A DNA stretch of 64,000 bases. Source: Pelagihabitans sp965238025. GTDB lineage: Bacteria > Bacteroidota > Bacteroidia > Flavobacteriales > Flavobacteriaceae. The stretch is taken from positions 1,922,001 through 1,986,000 of the forward strand of contig OZ250162.1 in assembly GCA_965238025.1 (NCBI GenBank), in the 5' to 3' direction. The stretch's first letter is position 1. The number at the start of each line of letters is the position of its first letter. Below are positions 35,285 through 43,986 of this stretch, one piece after another. The notes below the pieces were generated by a model. The model worked only from the letters and a program-made list of their open reading frames with translations. It had not been told where the DNA came from and did no database searches. Position numbers and translations under genes: made by a program.

Positions 35285-36136
35285 TTAATCAGAATTTAGC
35301 TCTTTAAGCCCATGGAGCAAGAAAAAATAGATATTAAGGGAATTAAAGAAGTCTAAATTGCTAAAAAAGGAATTTAAAAAAAAAGTTAAATGGTTATTAT
35401 TTTTATTGATTTCTTTAAATAAAGGGTGTTTCTCAAATAGGTTATCCCAAAACTTAACAAGTTCGTGAGGAGGTAACATTGTTTTTTGAATGAGTACGGA
35501 GTTGAGGTAGTCAACAATTTCTTTTTTGTTATCATCGAAACTCATCTTACATACTCTCAGTTTATTTTCAAGATCCGATTTTTCATACTTTTTACACTCA
35601 AAGGCATAAAGTTCTTGAAATAACTGAATCCCCCAAATAACGTCTTTATTTGACGAAAAATGAAAAGCCGTTAATAGTTCAATAATTATTTCCACCATTC
35701 CATAAGAAGTTTTCTCACCAAAAATTTCATAAACTGAAAATGTCAATTCTGTAATTAACGAATTACATTCCTTGTCTAGAGGAATTCCTTCCAAATTAGA
35801 AAAACAATAATGTGGATAATCATGAATTCCATAATGCACAGTATTATTTGAAAAATCCAAGAAAAACTCATGATTTACTGACTCAATGTTTTTATTTGAA
35901 GATGGATTTTTTCTTAAAAATTCTTCAATTTTACCTGAAAAATATCTAACAGAATCTATTTTGTTAACTTCTTCAACTAATGTTGTAAATTCAATATGAG
36001 GTCCTCTTATTCGACTAAGTTTCAGATAAGTCCCAATTATTTTGTCATAATTTGCGATACAAATTTGAAAATACTTGATTAACTTATGCCATTCGTTCTT
36101 ATTGTAAAATATTGAATAGGTTAAATGATATTTCAT
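35285..36136 (-). CDS. Lantibiotic-dehydratase C-terminal-like (thiopeptide-type biosynthesis) protein
   Basis: A 283-aa protein without signal peptide. The stretch YLKLSRIRGPHIEFTTLVE near residues 37-55 and NNTVHYGIHDYP near 111-122 resemble the SpaB C-terminal / thiopeptide-type bacteriocin biosynthesis family as I recall it. In class I lanthipeptide synthesis this domain eliminates glutamate to form dehydro-residues, acting with a glutamylating LanB domain; no such partner gene is in the window. It is the last gene of the leftward exporter operon, 10 nt after the glycosyltransferase. Assignment is by remembered similarity and is moderate. Confidence 0.5.
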   Translation of the reverse strand: MKYHLTYSIFYNKNEWHKLIKYFQICIANYDKIIGTYLKLSRIRGPHIEFTTLVEEVNKIDSVRYFSGKIEEFLRKNPSSNKNIESVNHEFFLDFSNNTVHYGIHDYPHYCFSNLEGIPLDKECNSLITELTFSVYEIFGEKTSYGMVEIIIELLTAFHFSSNKDVIWGIQLFQELYAFECKKYEKSDLENKLRVCKMSFDDNKKEIVDYLNSVLIQKTMLPPHELVKFWDNLFEKHPLFKEINKNNNHLTFFLNSFFSNLDFFNSLNIYFFLLHGLKELNSD

Positions 36137-36146
36137 CTTTGTACTA

Positions 36147-37277
36147 TTAGTCGAGTCTGATTTTGAAACTAAAATTTTTTGTTAAAAATGCCTTTCCGTA
36201 AAAAAATTCATTTGCCTTGAATCTGTTTTCGGTAACATTATTTTCCATTTTAATTCTATTTGATATTTGTGAATAGAACATTTTAAAGTTTAAATTTTGT
36301 TTTTCTCCATCCACTTTATATAACTCAAAACCATTAAACTGGACAACCTCAATTGATGAAGGGTCATTTTTGAGAATGTCCGATTTTTTACTAGTAACTG
36401 GTATACCATCAAACTCTATTTCTCCATGCATAATATCCCATATGCCCTGATGCCATTTGTTTGTTGACAAAGAAAACTCATATTCGTAGGTGTGGTTCTG
36501 ATGGAAAATGTTATCAATTGATGTTGAATTTTGCAATCTGTTGATTAGGACGTTCCCATAGCGATATTTTGAATCTTTTAGTAAGTACAAAACACCTATA
36601 GATTTGTAATTTATAGGTCGAATATAAATCGTGTTAATGTTTTTAGCATTCTCGTCATCTTTGAGTCTTTCTTCATCTTCATGTGCTATAATTTTTAAAA
36701 AATCAGGATTGTCAATGTCGTCTCGCTCCAAACCAATCACTTTCAATCTATTTATTAAGTCAATATCCTCAAAACCATAGCCCGACATTCCCTCGTCGTA
36801 TCCGGTAATTTTATGAAAATCGGTACTCTTGGAGCATATACGGCCAAGGCAATCTTTGGTAACTATACCCTTAGAAACGGTAATAAATATATTGTTATTA
36901 GCCGAAAACTTATTATTTACAAAATCAGCGAACCCTTTGCCCATAAAATTGTCTGCATCAATATTGCAAATTATATCACCTTCCGCACATTTGGCGACTA
37001 CATTTTTAGCATGACTATGATGAAAACTATCAGGTTCTGTTGTTTTATAGTATTTTAGAATACCATTTTTTATATATTTTGACATATTGGTTTTAATCCA
37101 ATGATCAATATCGTCTTTCGAATTGTAATTCAACACAACAAACTCAACATTACCATATTTTAAATTATCTCTAATGTTTTTTGGTAAGGTCTTCTTTAAA
37201 TGATGAAGACGGTTCATACAAACGGTGCAAAACGAAATTTTGAATTTACTGACGTTACCTTTTATCGAATGTATCAT
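36147..37277 (-). CDS. Glycosyltransferase, GT2 fold with galactosyltransferase-type (GT7-like) C-lobe
   Basis: A 376-aa cytosolic protein. The N-terminal part is a GT-A nucleotide-sugar domain (ISFCTVCMNRLHHLKKTLPKNI, then ICNIDADNF, giving a DxD metal motif). YDEGMSGYGFEDIDLINRL near residues 156-174 matches the acceptor-side motif of galactosyltransferase family 7. The last ~130 residues have no recognised domain. Placed between the HlyD adaptor and the dehydratase-like gene in one operon with 10-14 nt gaps, it probably modifies the secreted peptide or an associated glycan (inference). Confidence 0.72.
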   Translation of the reverse strand: MIHSIKGNVSKFKISFCTVCMNRLHHLKKTLPKNIRDNLKYGNVEFVVLNYNSKDDIDHWIKTNMSKYIKNGILKYYKTTEPDSFHHSHAKNVVAKCAEGDIICNIDADNFMGKGFADFVNNKFSANNNIFITVSKGIVTKDCLGRICSKSTDFHKITGYDEGMSGYGFEDIDLINRLKVIGLERDDIDNPDFLKIIAHEDEERLKDDENAKNINTIYIRPINYKSIGVLYLLKDSKYRYGNVLINRLQNSTSIDNIFHQNHTYEYEFSLSTNKWHQGIWDIMHGEIEFDGIPVTSKKSDILKNDPSSIEVVQFNGFELYKVDGEKQNLNFKMFYSQISNRIKMENNVTENRFKANEFFYGKAFLTKNFSFKIRLD

Positions 37278-37291
37278 TCAACACTTAAATT

Positions 37292-38590
37292 TTAATATTT
37301 GAATAAATCCTTTAACTTATAGAAAATCCGCTCTGCTACACTAAGGTCCTCAGTTATAATTTCTGCATTACCCAATAGCTCCTGATCAAAACCTAAATTT
37401 TTTCCATATGATGTCTTTGTTCCTTGTGGTAATGAGATATAAACAAAATAATTTCCTTCAGAATCAGGTGAAACAGAGATACTTTCGACGTTTCCAACTA
37501 ACATCCCATACTGTTGATAGGGGTAGTTGTCGAGTTTTACCAAAACTTTTTGGTCGATAGTGACTTTGCCCGCATTTTGGGAGGGTAAAACTAGCTTCCC
37601 AACAAGTTGGGATTTATCCAAAGGCATAATGTTATAGATAATCTGATTTGCGGATACAAATTGATTTGTTCCCCAAAACTCTCTAAAGCTTATAACTCCA
37701 TTAATTGACGAGGTTAGTACATAATTATATTCCCAATCGTGAATACCTTTTTTAAGAGCGCTATATGTTAGAACTAAATTTTTAAGTAAGCGTGTGTCGT
37801 CCTCCATTTGCCCTATTTTGGTCTCTCTTAAATTTTGGTTGGCTAAGTTTGTGGCTTGGCGCATTTGGGAAATTGAAATTGCCATGGTGCTTAGGCTTTT
37901 TTGAATCTGTATAAATTCTCTTTTTTTGATGTCGTATTCTTGCTGAGAGATAACACCTTTTTTCAATAACTGTTGATATCTTTCGATATCGGTCCGAGCT
38001 AGCACATACTCTTCTTCTAGTAGTTGTTTTTGTTTTATTTGATCTATTAGTCTTACTTTAATTTCCGTTATCGATTGTTGGTTGCTATATATTTTATTAG
38101 AATAGGGATTTAAGTTCCGCAGGAGAAAATAATCTATATAGCTCTTTTCAAAATTGATGTATACATTTTGCAAGTCGCCCAAACTCAAATTTGAAGTGGT
38201 TTCAATTGGAAATTCAAAATTGTTTTTATTGAATTTTAGCGTATCGGTTATTGTTTTTAAAAAATAAACATCCTCCATTTTAGCTAAATTCTCAATTACA
38301 GCTAATTTTTGACCTTGGCTAACGGTATCACGATTCGAAACAAGAACCTTATCCAATTGTCCAGAATTTTTAGCAATAACGGCTTGCGTGGGTTCTTTGG
38401 TGGTGACGATAACTTTGCTAGTTACAAAATCCGGATATTTGATTACAAATGCTAGGATACTGATAATTATTGTAAATAGAAATATTATTGTTATTCCCCA
38501 CCTAACAATCCAGATTGGAGGGGTGGTCAGGATTTCCTGAACTTCTTCAGAACGTAACTCTAGCTTATTTGTCGAAACGCTATCAGGCAT
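37292..38590 (-). CDS. HlyD-family membrane fusion protein of peptide exporter
   Basis: A 432-aa periplasmic adaptor with one N-terminal membrane helix (IVRWGITIIFLFTIIISILAF, cut short here) and the HlyD pattern: barrel/lipoyl halves (AVIAKNSGQLDKVLVSNRDTVSQGQKLAVIEN and INGVISFREFWGTNQFVSANQ) around a long coiled-coil hairpin (about residues 150-260). It links the C39 ABC exporter to an outer-membrane channel; no TolC-like gene is nearby. It starts 10 nt after the ABC gene. Confidence 0.9.
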   Translation of the reverse strand: MPDSVSTNKLELRSEEVQEILTTPPIWIVRWGITIIFLFTIIISILAFVIKYPDFVTSKVIVTTKEPTQAVIAKNSGQLDKVLVSNRDTVSQGQKLAVIENLAKMEDVYFLKTITDTLKFNKNNFEFPIETTSNLSLGDLQNVYINFEKSYIDYFLLRNLNPYSNKIYSNQQSITEIKVRLIDQIKQKQLLEEEYVLARTDIERYQQLLKKGVISQQEYDIKKREFIQIQKSLSTMAISISQMRQATNLANQNLRETKIGQMEDDTRLLKNLVLTYSALKKGIHDWEYNYVLTSSINGVISFREFWGTNQFVSANQIIYNIMPLDKSQLVGKLVLPSQNAGKVTIDQKVLVKLDNYPYQQYGMLVGNVESISVSPDSEGNYFVYISLPQGTKTSYGKNLGFDQELLGNAEIITEDLSVAERIFYKLKDLFKY

Positions 38591-38600
38591 TTTCTAATGT

Positions 38601-40793
38601 TTATATTTGTTCCAAGGCCAATTGATTTTTTACTAAATCAAAGTAGATTCCTTTTTCTTCCAGGAGTTCTTGATGACTTCCTCTTTCTTTAACCAGACCA
38701 CCATCAATAACCAATATTTGATCTGCGCTTTTAACCGTACTTAATCTATGTGCAATTATGAAGGTAGTTCTGTTTTTAAAAAAAGTGTTGAGATTTTCCA
38801 TAATAATGCGCTCGTTTTTGGCATCTAATGCGGATGTCGCTTCATCGAAAAATAGTATATTTGGATTTTTATAAACGGCACGGGCAATAAAAAGTCGTTG
38901 TTGTTGACCAGCACTAACTCCGATACCTTCATTACCTATTTTGGTATTGAAACCTTGAGGAAGGGATTGAATAAAGTCATAAATATTGGCGATTTTAACA
39001 GCTTTTAGCAATCGCCCTTGATCTATGGTGTCCTCCCCAATAGCTATGTTATAGGCAATCGTATCGTTAAAAATATAACCTTCTTGCATGACCACTCCGC
39101 ATTTGTGCCGCCATGTACTATGTGCTACAGTAATTAAATTTGTATCGCCATATAGAATATTACCTGAGATAGGATCGTAAAATTTTAGCAATAGTTTCAT
39201 TAAGGTAGTTTTGCCGCTACCGCTGGCACCAACGATGGCAGTGGTTTTGTTCGCAGGTATTTCTATGTTGATACCCCTGAGAACGAACTCATCGTTACCA
39301 GGATATCTAAATTTTAACTCTTGTGCCACAAGTGCCAAATCATCTTTAATAACCGATACAAGCTGTTTCTCTTTAGACTGCTCATTTTCTTTATCATGAA
39401 TTTCACCAAGACGCTCTAAACTTATTTTTGCATCTTGTAACGACCGTATAAATTCTACCAACTGCGTTATAGGTCCATTTAATTGCCCAATGATGTATTG
39501 TATAGAGAGCATCATTCCCAAGGTAATGGACCCTTCAATGACAAGTAATGCAGACGAAATGGTAATAAAAATATTTTTCCCCTCGTTAATGGTGGATGAC
39601 CCTACACTTTGAAACTGCTCCAAACTAAGACTTTCAATAGAAACTTTAAAAAGCCGTGCTTGTACATACTCCCATTTCCATCGTTTCTGCTTTTCGGCAT
39701 TGTGCATTTTAATTTCTTGCATGCCGTTGATTAGTTCAATTACTGTGCTCTGTTCCTGACTTTGCCGTGCAAAACGCTTGTAATCAAGTTCTTTTCTCCT
39801 TTTTAAAAAAAAGATAATCCAAGCAATGTATAAGATGCTCCCGATAGCAAATATGAGAAAGATTCTCAAATTGTAGTACATCAAAACGAGACTAAAAATC
39901 ATTAAATTTGCTAAAGAGAACAATGTACTAAGTGTTGACCCTGTCAAAAGTTTTTCGATGCGTTGATGATCATTGATGCGTTGCATAATGTCACCAGTCA
40001 TACGTGTATCAAAATATGCAATTGGCAAGTTCATTAGTTTAATAAAAAAGTCAGAAACCAACGAAATATTGATTCTGGTGCTTAGATGTAATAAGATCCA
40101 ACTTCTAAATATTTCAACACTAGTGCTACCAACAAACAACATTAGCTGAGCCAGAAGTATCACATAGATGAAATTAATATCTTGGTTCTGGATACCTACA
40201 TCAACGATGCTCTGTGTTAAAAAAGGAGCTATTAGTTGCAACAAACTACCGACAAGGAGTCCAATTATAAGCTGTAACAACAAGGCCTTGTATTTAAATA
40301 AGTATTGATAAAGAAATCGAAAAGACTTTTTATCTGATTCCTCCCATTTTAGCTCCTTAAATTTTGGAGTTGTTTCCAACAATAAGGCGATACCTTCTTT
40401 GGTGTGTTCAGTAGCATTATTGCCAATCCAACGAGTAATAAAATCGTTTTTTGAATAGTTAATGAGACCATATGAAGGGTCTGAGATACGAACTACATCA
40501 TTCTTTATTTTGTACACCACTACGAAATGGCTGCTGTTCCAATGGACAATAAAAGGTGTAGGGGCTTCCTTTAATTTGGTATAATTTACTTTTACACCTA
40601 TTGATTTTAAACCAATGGCCTCAGCTGCATCACTTAATTTTAGAAGATTACTCCCTTCTCGTGTGGTCTCGGAAAGATGTCTGATTTCTTCCAACGAAAT
40701 TAATTTACCGTAATATTTGGCAATAATTCGCAAACAAGTTGGGCCACAGTCTTTGGCATCTGGTTGTTTGTAAAAAGGAAATTGATTTTTCAC
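38601..40793 (-). CDS. Peptidase-containing ABC exporter (C39 bacteriocin processing)
   Basis: A 730-aa PCAT-type transporter. The N-terminal C39 cysteine peptidase (about residues 1-140) has QPDAKDCGPTCLRIIAKYYG with the catalytic Cys, HFVVVY with His, and the DPSYG Asp, so it should be active. A six-helix ABC membrane domain follows, then the ATPase with Walker A GASGSGKTT, signature VSAGQQQR and Walker B ILFFDEATSALD. Such proteins cut the leader after a Gly-Gly and export the core peptide. The precursor with that motif is encoded divergently 370 bp away. Confidence 0.95.
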   Translation of the reverse strand: MKNQFPFYKQPDAKDCGPTCLRIIAKYYGKLISLEEIRHLSETTREGSNLLKLSDAAEAIGLKSIGVKVNYTKLKEAPTPFIVHWNSSHFVVVYKIKNDVVRISDPSYGLINYSKNDFITRWIGNNATEHTKEGIALLLETTPKFKELKWEESDKKSFRFLYQYLFKYKALLLQLIIGLLVGSLLQLIAPFLTQSIVDVGIQNQDINFIYVILLAQLMLFVGSTSVEIFRSWILLHLSTRINISLVSDFFIKLMNLPIAYFDTRMTGDIMQRINDHQRIEKLLTGSTLSTLFSLANLMIFSLVLMYYNLRIFLIFAIGSILYIAWIIFFLKRRKELDYKRFARQSQEQSTVIELINGMQEIKMHNAEKQKRWKWEYVQARLFKVSIESLSLEQFQSVGSSTINEGKNIFITISSALLVIEGSITLGMMLSIQYIIGQLNGPITQLVEFIRSLQDAKISLERLGEIHDKENEQSKEKQLVSVIKDDLALVAQELKFRYPGNDEFVLRGINIEIPANKTTAIVGASGSGKTTLMKLLLKFYDPISGNILYGDTNLITVAHSTWRHKCGVVMQEGYIFNDTIAYNIAIGEDTIDQGRLLKAVKIANIYDFIQSLPQGFNTKIGNEGIGVSAGQQQRLFIARAVYKNPNILFFDEATSALDAKNERIIMENLNTFFKNRTTFIIAHRLSTVKSADQILVIDGGLVKERGSHQELLEEKGIYFDLVKNQLALEQI

Positions 40794-41018
40794 TTTTTTA
40801 TTTTTTTAGTAATGATTTTTAGAAATTACCTACGTGAATTATTATTTGCAGAAGTCACGTAACAAATTGACTAGGAATTTTAAGATACTATAACATGCGT
40901 TAACAACTCCGCTAACTGTACTTACTTTGAAATATAAATCTGCTTCAATTTGTCTTCTAATTACTAGGGTAGTTAGCTAAATTCAAAATACAATGCATAC
41001 TAATCAAATATAACTTCA

Positions 41019-41037
41019 AATAGGGGAAAATCCTATT
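41019..41037. promoter_or_regulatory. Palindromic site A in the divergent bacteriocin-locus spacer
   Basis: AATAGG-N7-CCTATT forms a perfect 6-bp inverted repeat. Its half-sites match those of the site near the precursor gene, suggesting a shared DNA-binding protein. The 370-bp spacer is otherwise very AT-rich and shows no gene. Confidence 0.4.
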
Positions 41038-41117
41038 AAATCAATTCGATACATGTTTTGAGACGTACTCTTTTAAAACATACTTTATGGTATTTTTTGC
41101 ATTTAAAATTAAAATGC

Positions 41118-41145
41118 CCTATTTTTAAATAGGAATAATCCTATA
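41118..41145. promoter_or_regulatory. Palindromic site B directly upstream of the precursor gene
   Basis: CCTATTT-TT-AAATAGG (41118-41133) is immediately followed by AATAAT and CCTATA, so that three alternating half-sites CCTAT / ATAGG / CCTAT are arrayed within 28 bp. It ends 18 bp before the precursor ATG. Half-sites are the same as at 41019. A repressor or quorum-type regulator site is plausible; none is encoded in the locus itself. Confidence 0.45.
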
Positions 41146-41163
41146 TAAATTAATTAATTTAAA

Positions 41164-41355
41164 ATGAAAAAACTTAAATTAAATTTAGGCGATGATGTTT
41201 TGTCTAGAGATGAGTTGAAAACAGTTAATGGAGGGTATGGCAACAACACTTGTTATGGGGGAACAGTTGATTGTCATACCTCGGGTGATTGTCTTGTAAA
41301 ATCTAATTGCTTAACTTGTTTGCATGATCCTTATGGCAGGGGTACCTGTTGGTAA
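41164..41355 (+). CDS. GG-leader peptide precursor, Cys-rich core (bacteriocin-like)
   Basis: A 63-aa precursor. The leader MKKLKLNLGDDVLSRDELK.. ending VNGG (residues 1-24) is typical of Bacteroidetes natural-product precursors and of double-glycine cleavage by C39 exporters. The predicted 39-residue core begins YGNNTCYGG and ends RGTCW, with six Cys at core positions 6, 13, 19, 25, 28 and 38, and several Ser/Thr. Six Cys next to a VKOR/thioredoxin gene argue for three disulfides. Bioactivity is unknown. Confidence 0.85.
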   Translation: MKKLKLNLGDDVLSRDELKTVNGGYGNNTCYGGTVDCHTSGDCLVKSNCLTCLHDPYGRGTCW

Positions 41356-41370
41356 AATACAAATCAGATT

Positions 41371-41448
41371 GGAGCCGAAGAATTTAAGTTTTTAAATTTG
41401 GTTCCGTGTTTAAAAAGCATATTTTCGGTTACACTGGGAATATGCTTT
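41371..41448 (+). promoter_or_regulatory. Two stem-loops between precursor and VKOR gene (attenuator candidate)
   Basis: The first hairpin (41371-41405) pairs GGAGCC with GGTTCC around an AATTTAA core. The second (41414-41448) is a perfect 10-bp stem AAAGCATATT / AATATGCTTT with a 15-nt loop and only a weak T tract. They could protect the precursor mRNA 3' end or let only part of transcription reach the VKOR gene. Confidence 0.5.
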
Positions 41449-41476
41449 ATTAATATAACCAAGAATATTTTTCGTA

Positions 41477-43078
41477 ATGGATTCAGGATTAAAATCAACA
41501 ATCAAATACCTACAGAGTGAAAATTTAGATATAGATTATAAAGAATTTGTTTTTCAAGTAGAGAGTCATCCTGATTATCCTTCCTTGCTTTCTTTTTCAG
41601 ATACGCTTACTTTTTTTGGAGTCAAGAATATGGCTGTTAAGACCGACTCTTTTTCAGTCGATTTATTGCCCAATAGTTTTATCGCATTATTTCGAGATAA
41701 TGGATTAGAAGAATTGTCATTTATTGAAATTTCTGAGAGCAATCTTTTTAAAGATGGCCGTCAAATACCGCAAGCAGAAATTAAAAAAAAGTGGGGAGGT
41801 ATTGTTTTTGTCGCTGATGATGAATCAAACTCGGTTCTGAACAAAAAAAAGAAGAGTTATAAGTGGAGATTACCTTTGTTACTTGCTTCGATTCTTTTGA
41901 TTAGTACTATCATGGTTTCGGGTATGTTCTTTCCTAGCCATTTTTATTTTTTTTTAATTATCTGTATAACGGGCCTTTTTTTGGCAGTTGAAGCTTCGAG
42001 ACAAGCTTTAGGTGAAGTTACAATTCTCAGTGAAGGTTTGTGCAAATCGATGCTCGATTCTGATTGCTCATCTGTTTTGAAATCTAAGGAATGGGGGTTT
42101 TTAAAAATTCTTGACCCCAGCGACCTCACTGTTGTATTTTTTTCTGGACAACTGACCTCATTTGTCATATTGGAATCATTTGGCTATCATGAAACTTTTT
42201 TTACATTATTTAGAACTGGTTTATTTCTGGTTTTACCCATTTCATTGATGTCTCTATATTATCAATGGAAAATTATAAAACAATGGTGTCCGATTTGTCT
42301 AATGATACTTGGGGTATTCTATATCGAACTCATTTATTTTACAAACACCGACTTTTCTTATCATGTGTCAACAAAAGGATTATTTTTATTTCTGGGTATC
42401 TATTCATTAATATTCTCCATTTGGTCATTGGTTAAATCTTTGATAAAATCAAATCAAGCTATGACTGAAACTATAATTGAGACCATGCGATTTAAAAGAA
42501 ATTATGAGCTTTTTCTTTTGGCGTTGAAATCTGAAGATAAGCTTGCAGATGATTCTATTCAAAATGCATTTCATTTTGGGAATACCAATAGTAAATTAAT
42601 AATAGGTTTGGTTACGAATCCATTTTGCGGATATTGTCCAGATGCGCATGAAATAATTGAAGAATTATTAATGAAATATGGTGAAGAAGTACATGTTGTG
42701 ATGAGATTTAATTTTAACATTAGGCCTGAACTTCATAGTGCCGAATATTTGAATCGATTGTATTTACATAGAACACTCGTGGCTATTTATGAAATTGATG
42801 GGCCTGGTAAATTTCTCCTTGCACTTAAGTTCTGGTTTGAAAATAATGATTTGGACGAATGGAAAAGACGTTTTAAACAACTAATCGAAGAGTATGAAGT
42901 CGATAACGTGTTAAACGCACAATATTCTTGGTGCCTTAAAAATGAATTATTGTTTACTCCTGCAATTACTGTTGGCAATCGTAAATATCCAAATACGTAT
43001 CAGAGAAAAGATTTATTATATTTTCTTAACGATTTATTGGATGATAAAGCAAATTTTAATTTATCGCCTACTAGGTGA
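41477..43078 (+). CDS. C39-like / VKOR / thioredoxin fusion, disulfide-forming enzyme
   Basis: A 533-aa membrane protein with three parts. Residues 1 to about 115 look like a C39 peptidase fold lacking the catalytic Cys and His (HPDYPSLLSFSDTLTFFGVKN), so probably a leader-binding module. Residues about 125-330 are a VKOR domain with the loop Cys pair C189/C197 and the redox motif C271-P-I-C274. The C-terminal thioredoxin-like domain has C384-G-Y-C387 (NPFCGYCPDA). VKOR-Trx proteins form disulfides in secreted proteins using quinone. Its place 121 bp after a six-Cys precursor indicates that substrate. Its 3' end overlaps the convergent glycosyltransferase by 8 bp. Confidence 0.85.
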   Translation: MDSGLKSTIKYLQSENLDIDYKEFVFQVESHPDYPSLLSFSDTLTFFGVKNMAVKTDSFSVDLLPNSFIALFRDNGLEELSFIEISESNLFKDGRQIPQAEIKKKWGGIVFVADDESNSVLNKKKKSYKWRLPLLLASILLISTIMVSGMFFPSHFYFFLIICITGLFLAVEASRQALGEVTILSEGLCKSMLDSDCSSVLKSKEWGFLKILDPSDLTVVFFSGQLTSFVILESFGYHETFFTLFRTGLFLVLPISLMSLYYQWKIIKQWCPICLMILGVFYIELIYFTNTDFSYHVSTKGLFLFLGIYSLIFSIWSLVKSLIKSNQAMTETIIETMRFKRNYELFLLALKSEDKLADDSIQNAFHFGNTNSKLIIGLVTNPFCGYCPDAHEIIEELLMKYGEEVHVVMRFNFNIRPELHSAEYLNRLYLHRTLVAIYEIDGPGKFLLALKFWFENNDLDEWKRRFKQLIEEYEVDNVLNAQYSWCLKNELLFTPAITVGNRKYPNTYQRKDLLYFLNDLLDDKANFNLSPTR

Positions 43079-43925
43079 AGATTTTAGTTTTAATATTTTG
43101 AATTCTGAATTTCCGAATGAATTCACCTTCTTTGCTACTGACCAGGTAAGGCTCTTTGTCGTGCCGAGCCGCTAAAAAACCTTCCATATTGTCAAAGAAA
43201 GCAGCGGTCTTTCTTTGTTTTAGTGCCAGTTTAACTGATGCGATAAAGGTAATCCAATACCCGTAACGCATGGCGTACATCGCCTTACCTTGTAAAAGTC
43301 GTGCCTTTTGATTATAGGCGTTGCCCGTTGGTCTTAGGTGTTTTACCTTTAATTTAGGATCGGTGTGTATTTCGTAGTCATGAAAACGCGCTAAAAGCTC
43401 GTCTATGGTATCCCAACCCATGGCACATTTGAGTCCGCCTATTGCTTTAAAACAAGGTTTGGAATACGCCTTAAACGCACCGCGAACATGATCTTTGTTC
43501 ATCGGATGGTTTAGCTTCCAACTTCCGGTTGCATCCTTTTCATACGCAAAACCACCAGCAATCCCCACCTGAGGATTTCCTTTAAAAACAAAGGCCAGCC
43601 GCTCAAAATAATGGTCCGGGATAATGCAATCTGCATCTAGCTTGACCAAAAAATCATAGGCCTGATCAAGTTGATCCAAACCGCTGTAAAATGCATTAAT
43701 GACCTTGCTTCCAGGCATATGGTCTTTTGAGGAGTTGTGATTCAATTTTTGAAAGATGGGACTCAATGCTACAAACTCATCGATTATCCGTTCCGTGCCA
43801 TCTTCAGAATTATCATTCACCACCACTACTTTATTTGGTAATAGGCTTTGTCTTAAAACTGAATTCAATGTGTCTGCCAAAAAGGCCTCCTCGTTATGGG
43901 CGGGTATGATGATGTAGTAGTTCAT
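43071..43925 (-). CDS. GT2-family glycosyltransferase
   Basis: A 284-aa cytosolic GT-A enzyme: YYIIIPAHNEEAFLADTLNSVL at the start, VVVVNDNSEDGT (nucleotide binding), and FLVKLDADCIIP with the DxD metal site. No membrane segments. The sugar and acceptor cannot be told. It lies before the methyltransferase and KASIII-like genes on the same strand, with 61 and 86 bp spacers, and shares no evident function with the bacteriocin locus, which it meets tail to tail. Confidence 0.85.
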   Translation of the reverse strand: MNYYIIIPAHNEEAFLADTLNSVLRQSLLPNKVVVVNDNSEDGTERIIDEFVALSPIFQKLNHNSSKDHMPGSKVINAFYSGLDQLDQAYDFLVKLDADCIIPDHYFERLAFVFKGNPQVGIAGGFAYEKDATGSWKLNHPMNKDHVRGAFKAYSKPCFKAIGGLKCAMGWDTIDELLARFHDYEIHTDPKLKVKHLRPTGNAYNQKARLLQGKAMYAMRYGYWITFIASVKLALKQRKTAAFFDNMEGFLAARHDKEPYLVSSKEGEFIRKFRIQNIKTKIFT

Positions 43926-43986
43926 ATATCAAGCGCCAAACCCAAATTCCAAATTCCAAAAGCATCGAGTTGGAATCTGGTACTTG

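Noticed and set aside
41236..41260. Pediocin-like YGNGV box in the precursor core (YGNNTC)
   Set aside because: Only the first three residues and the Cys match, the core has six Cys and lacks the class IIa C-terminal features; treated as chance.
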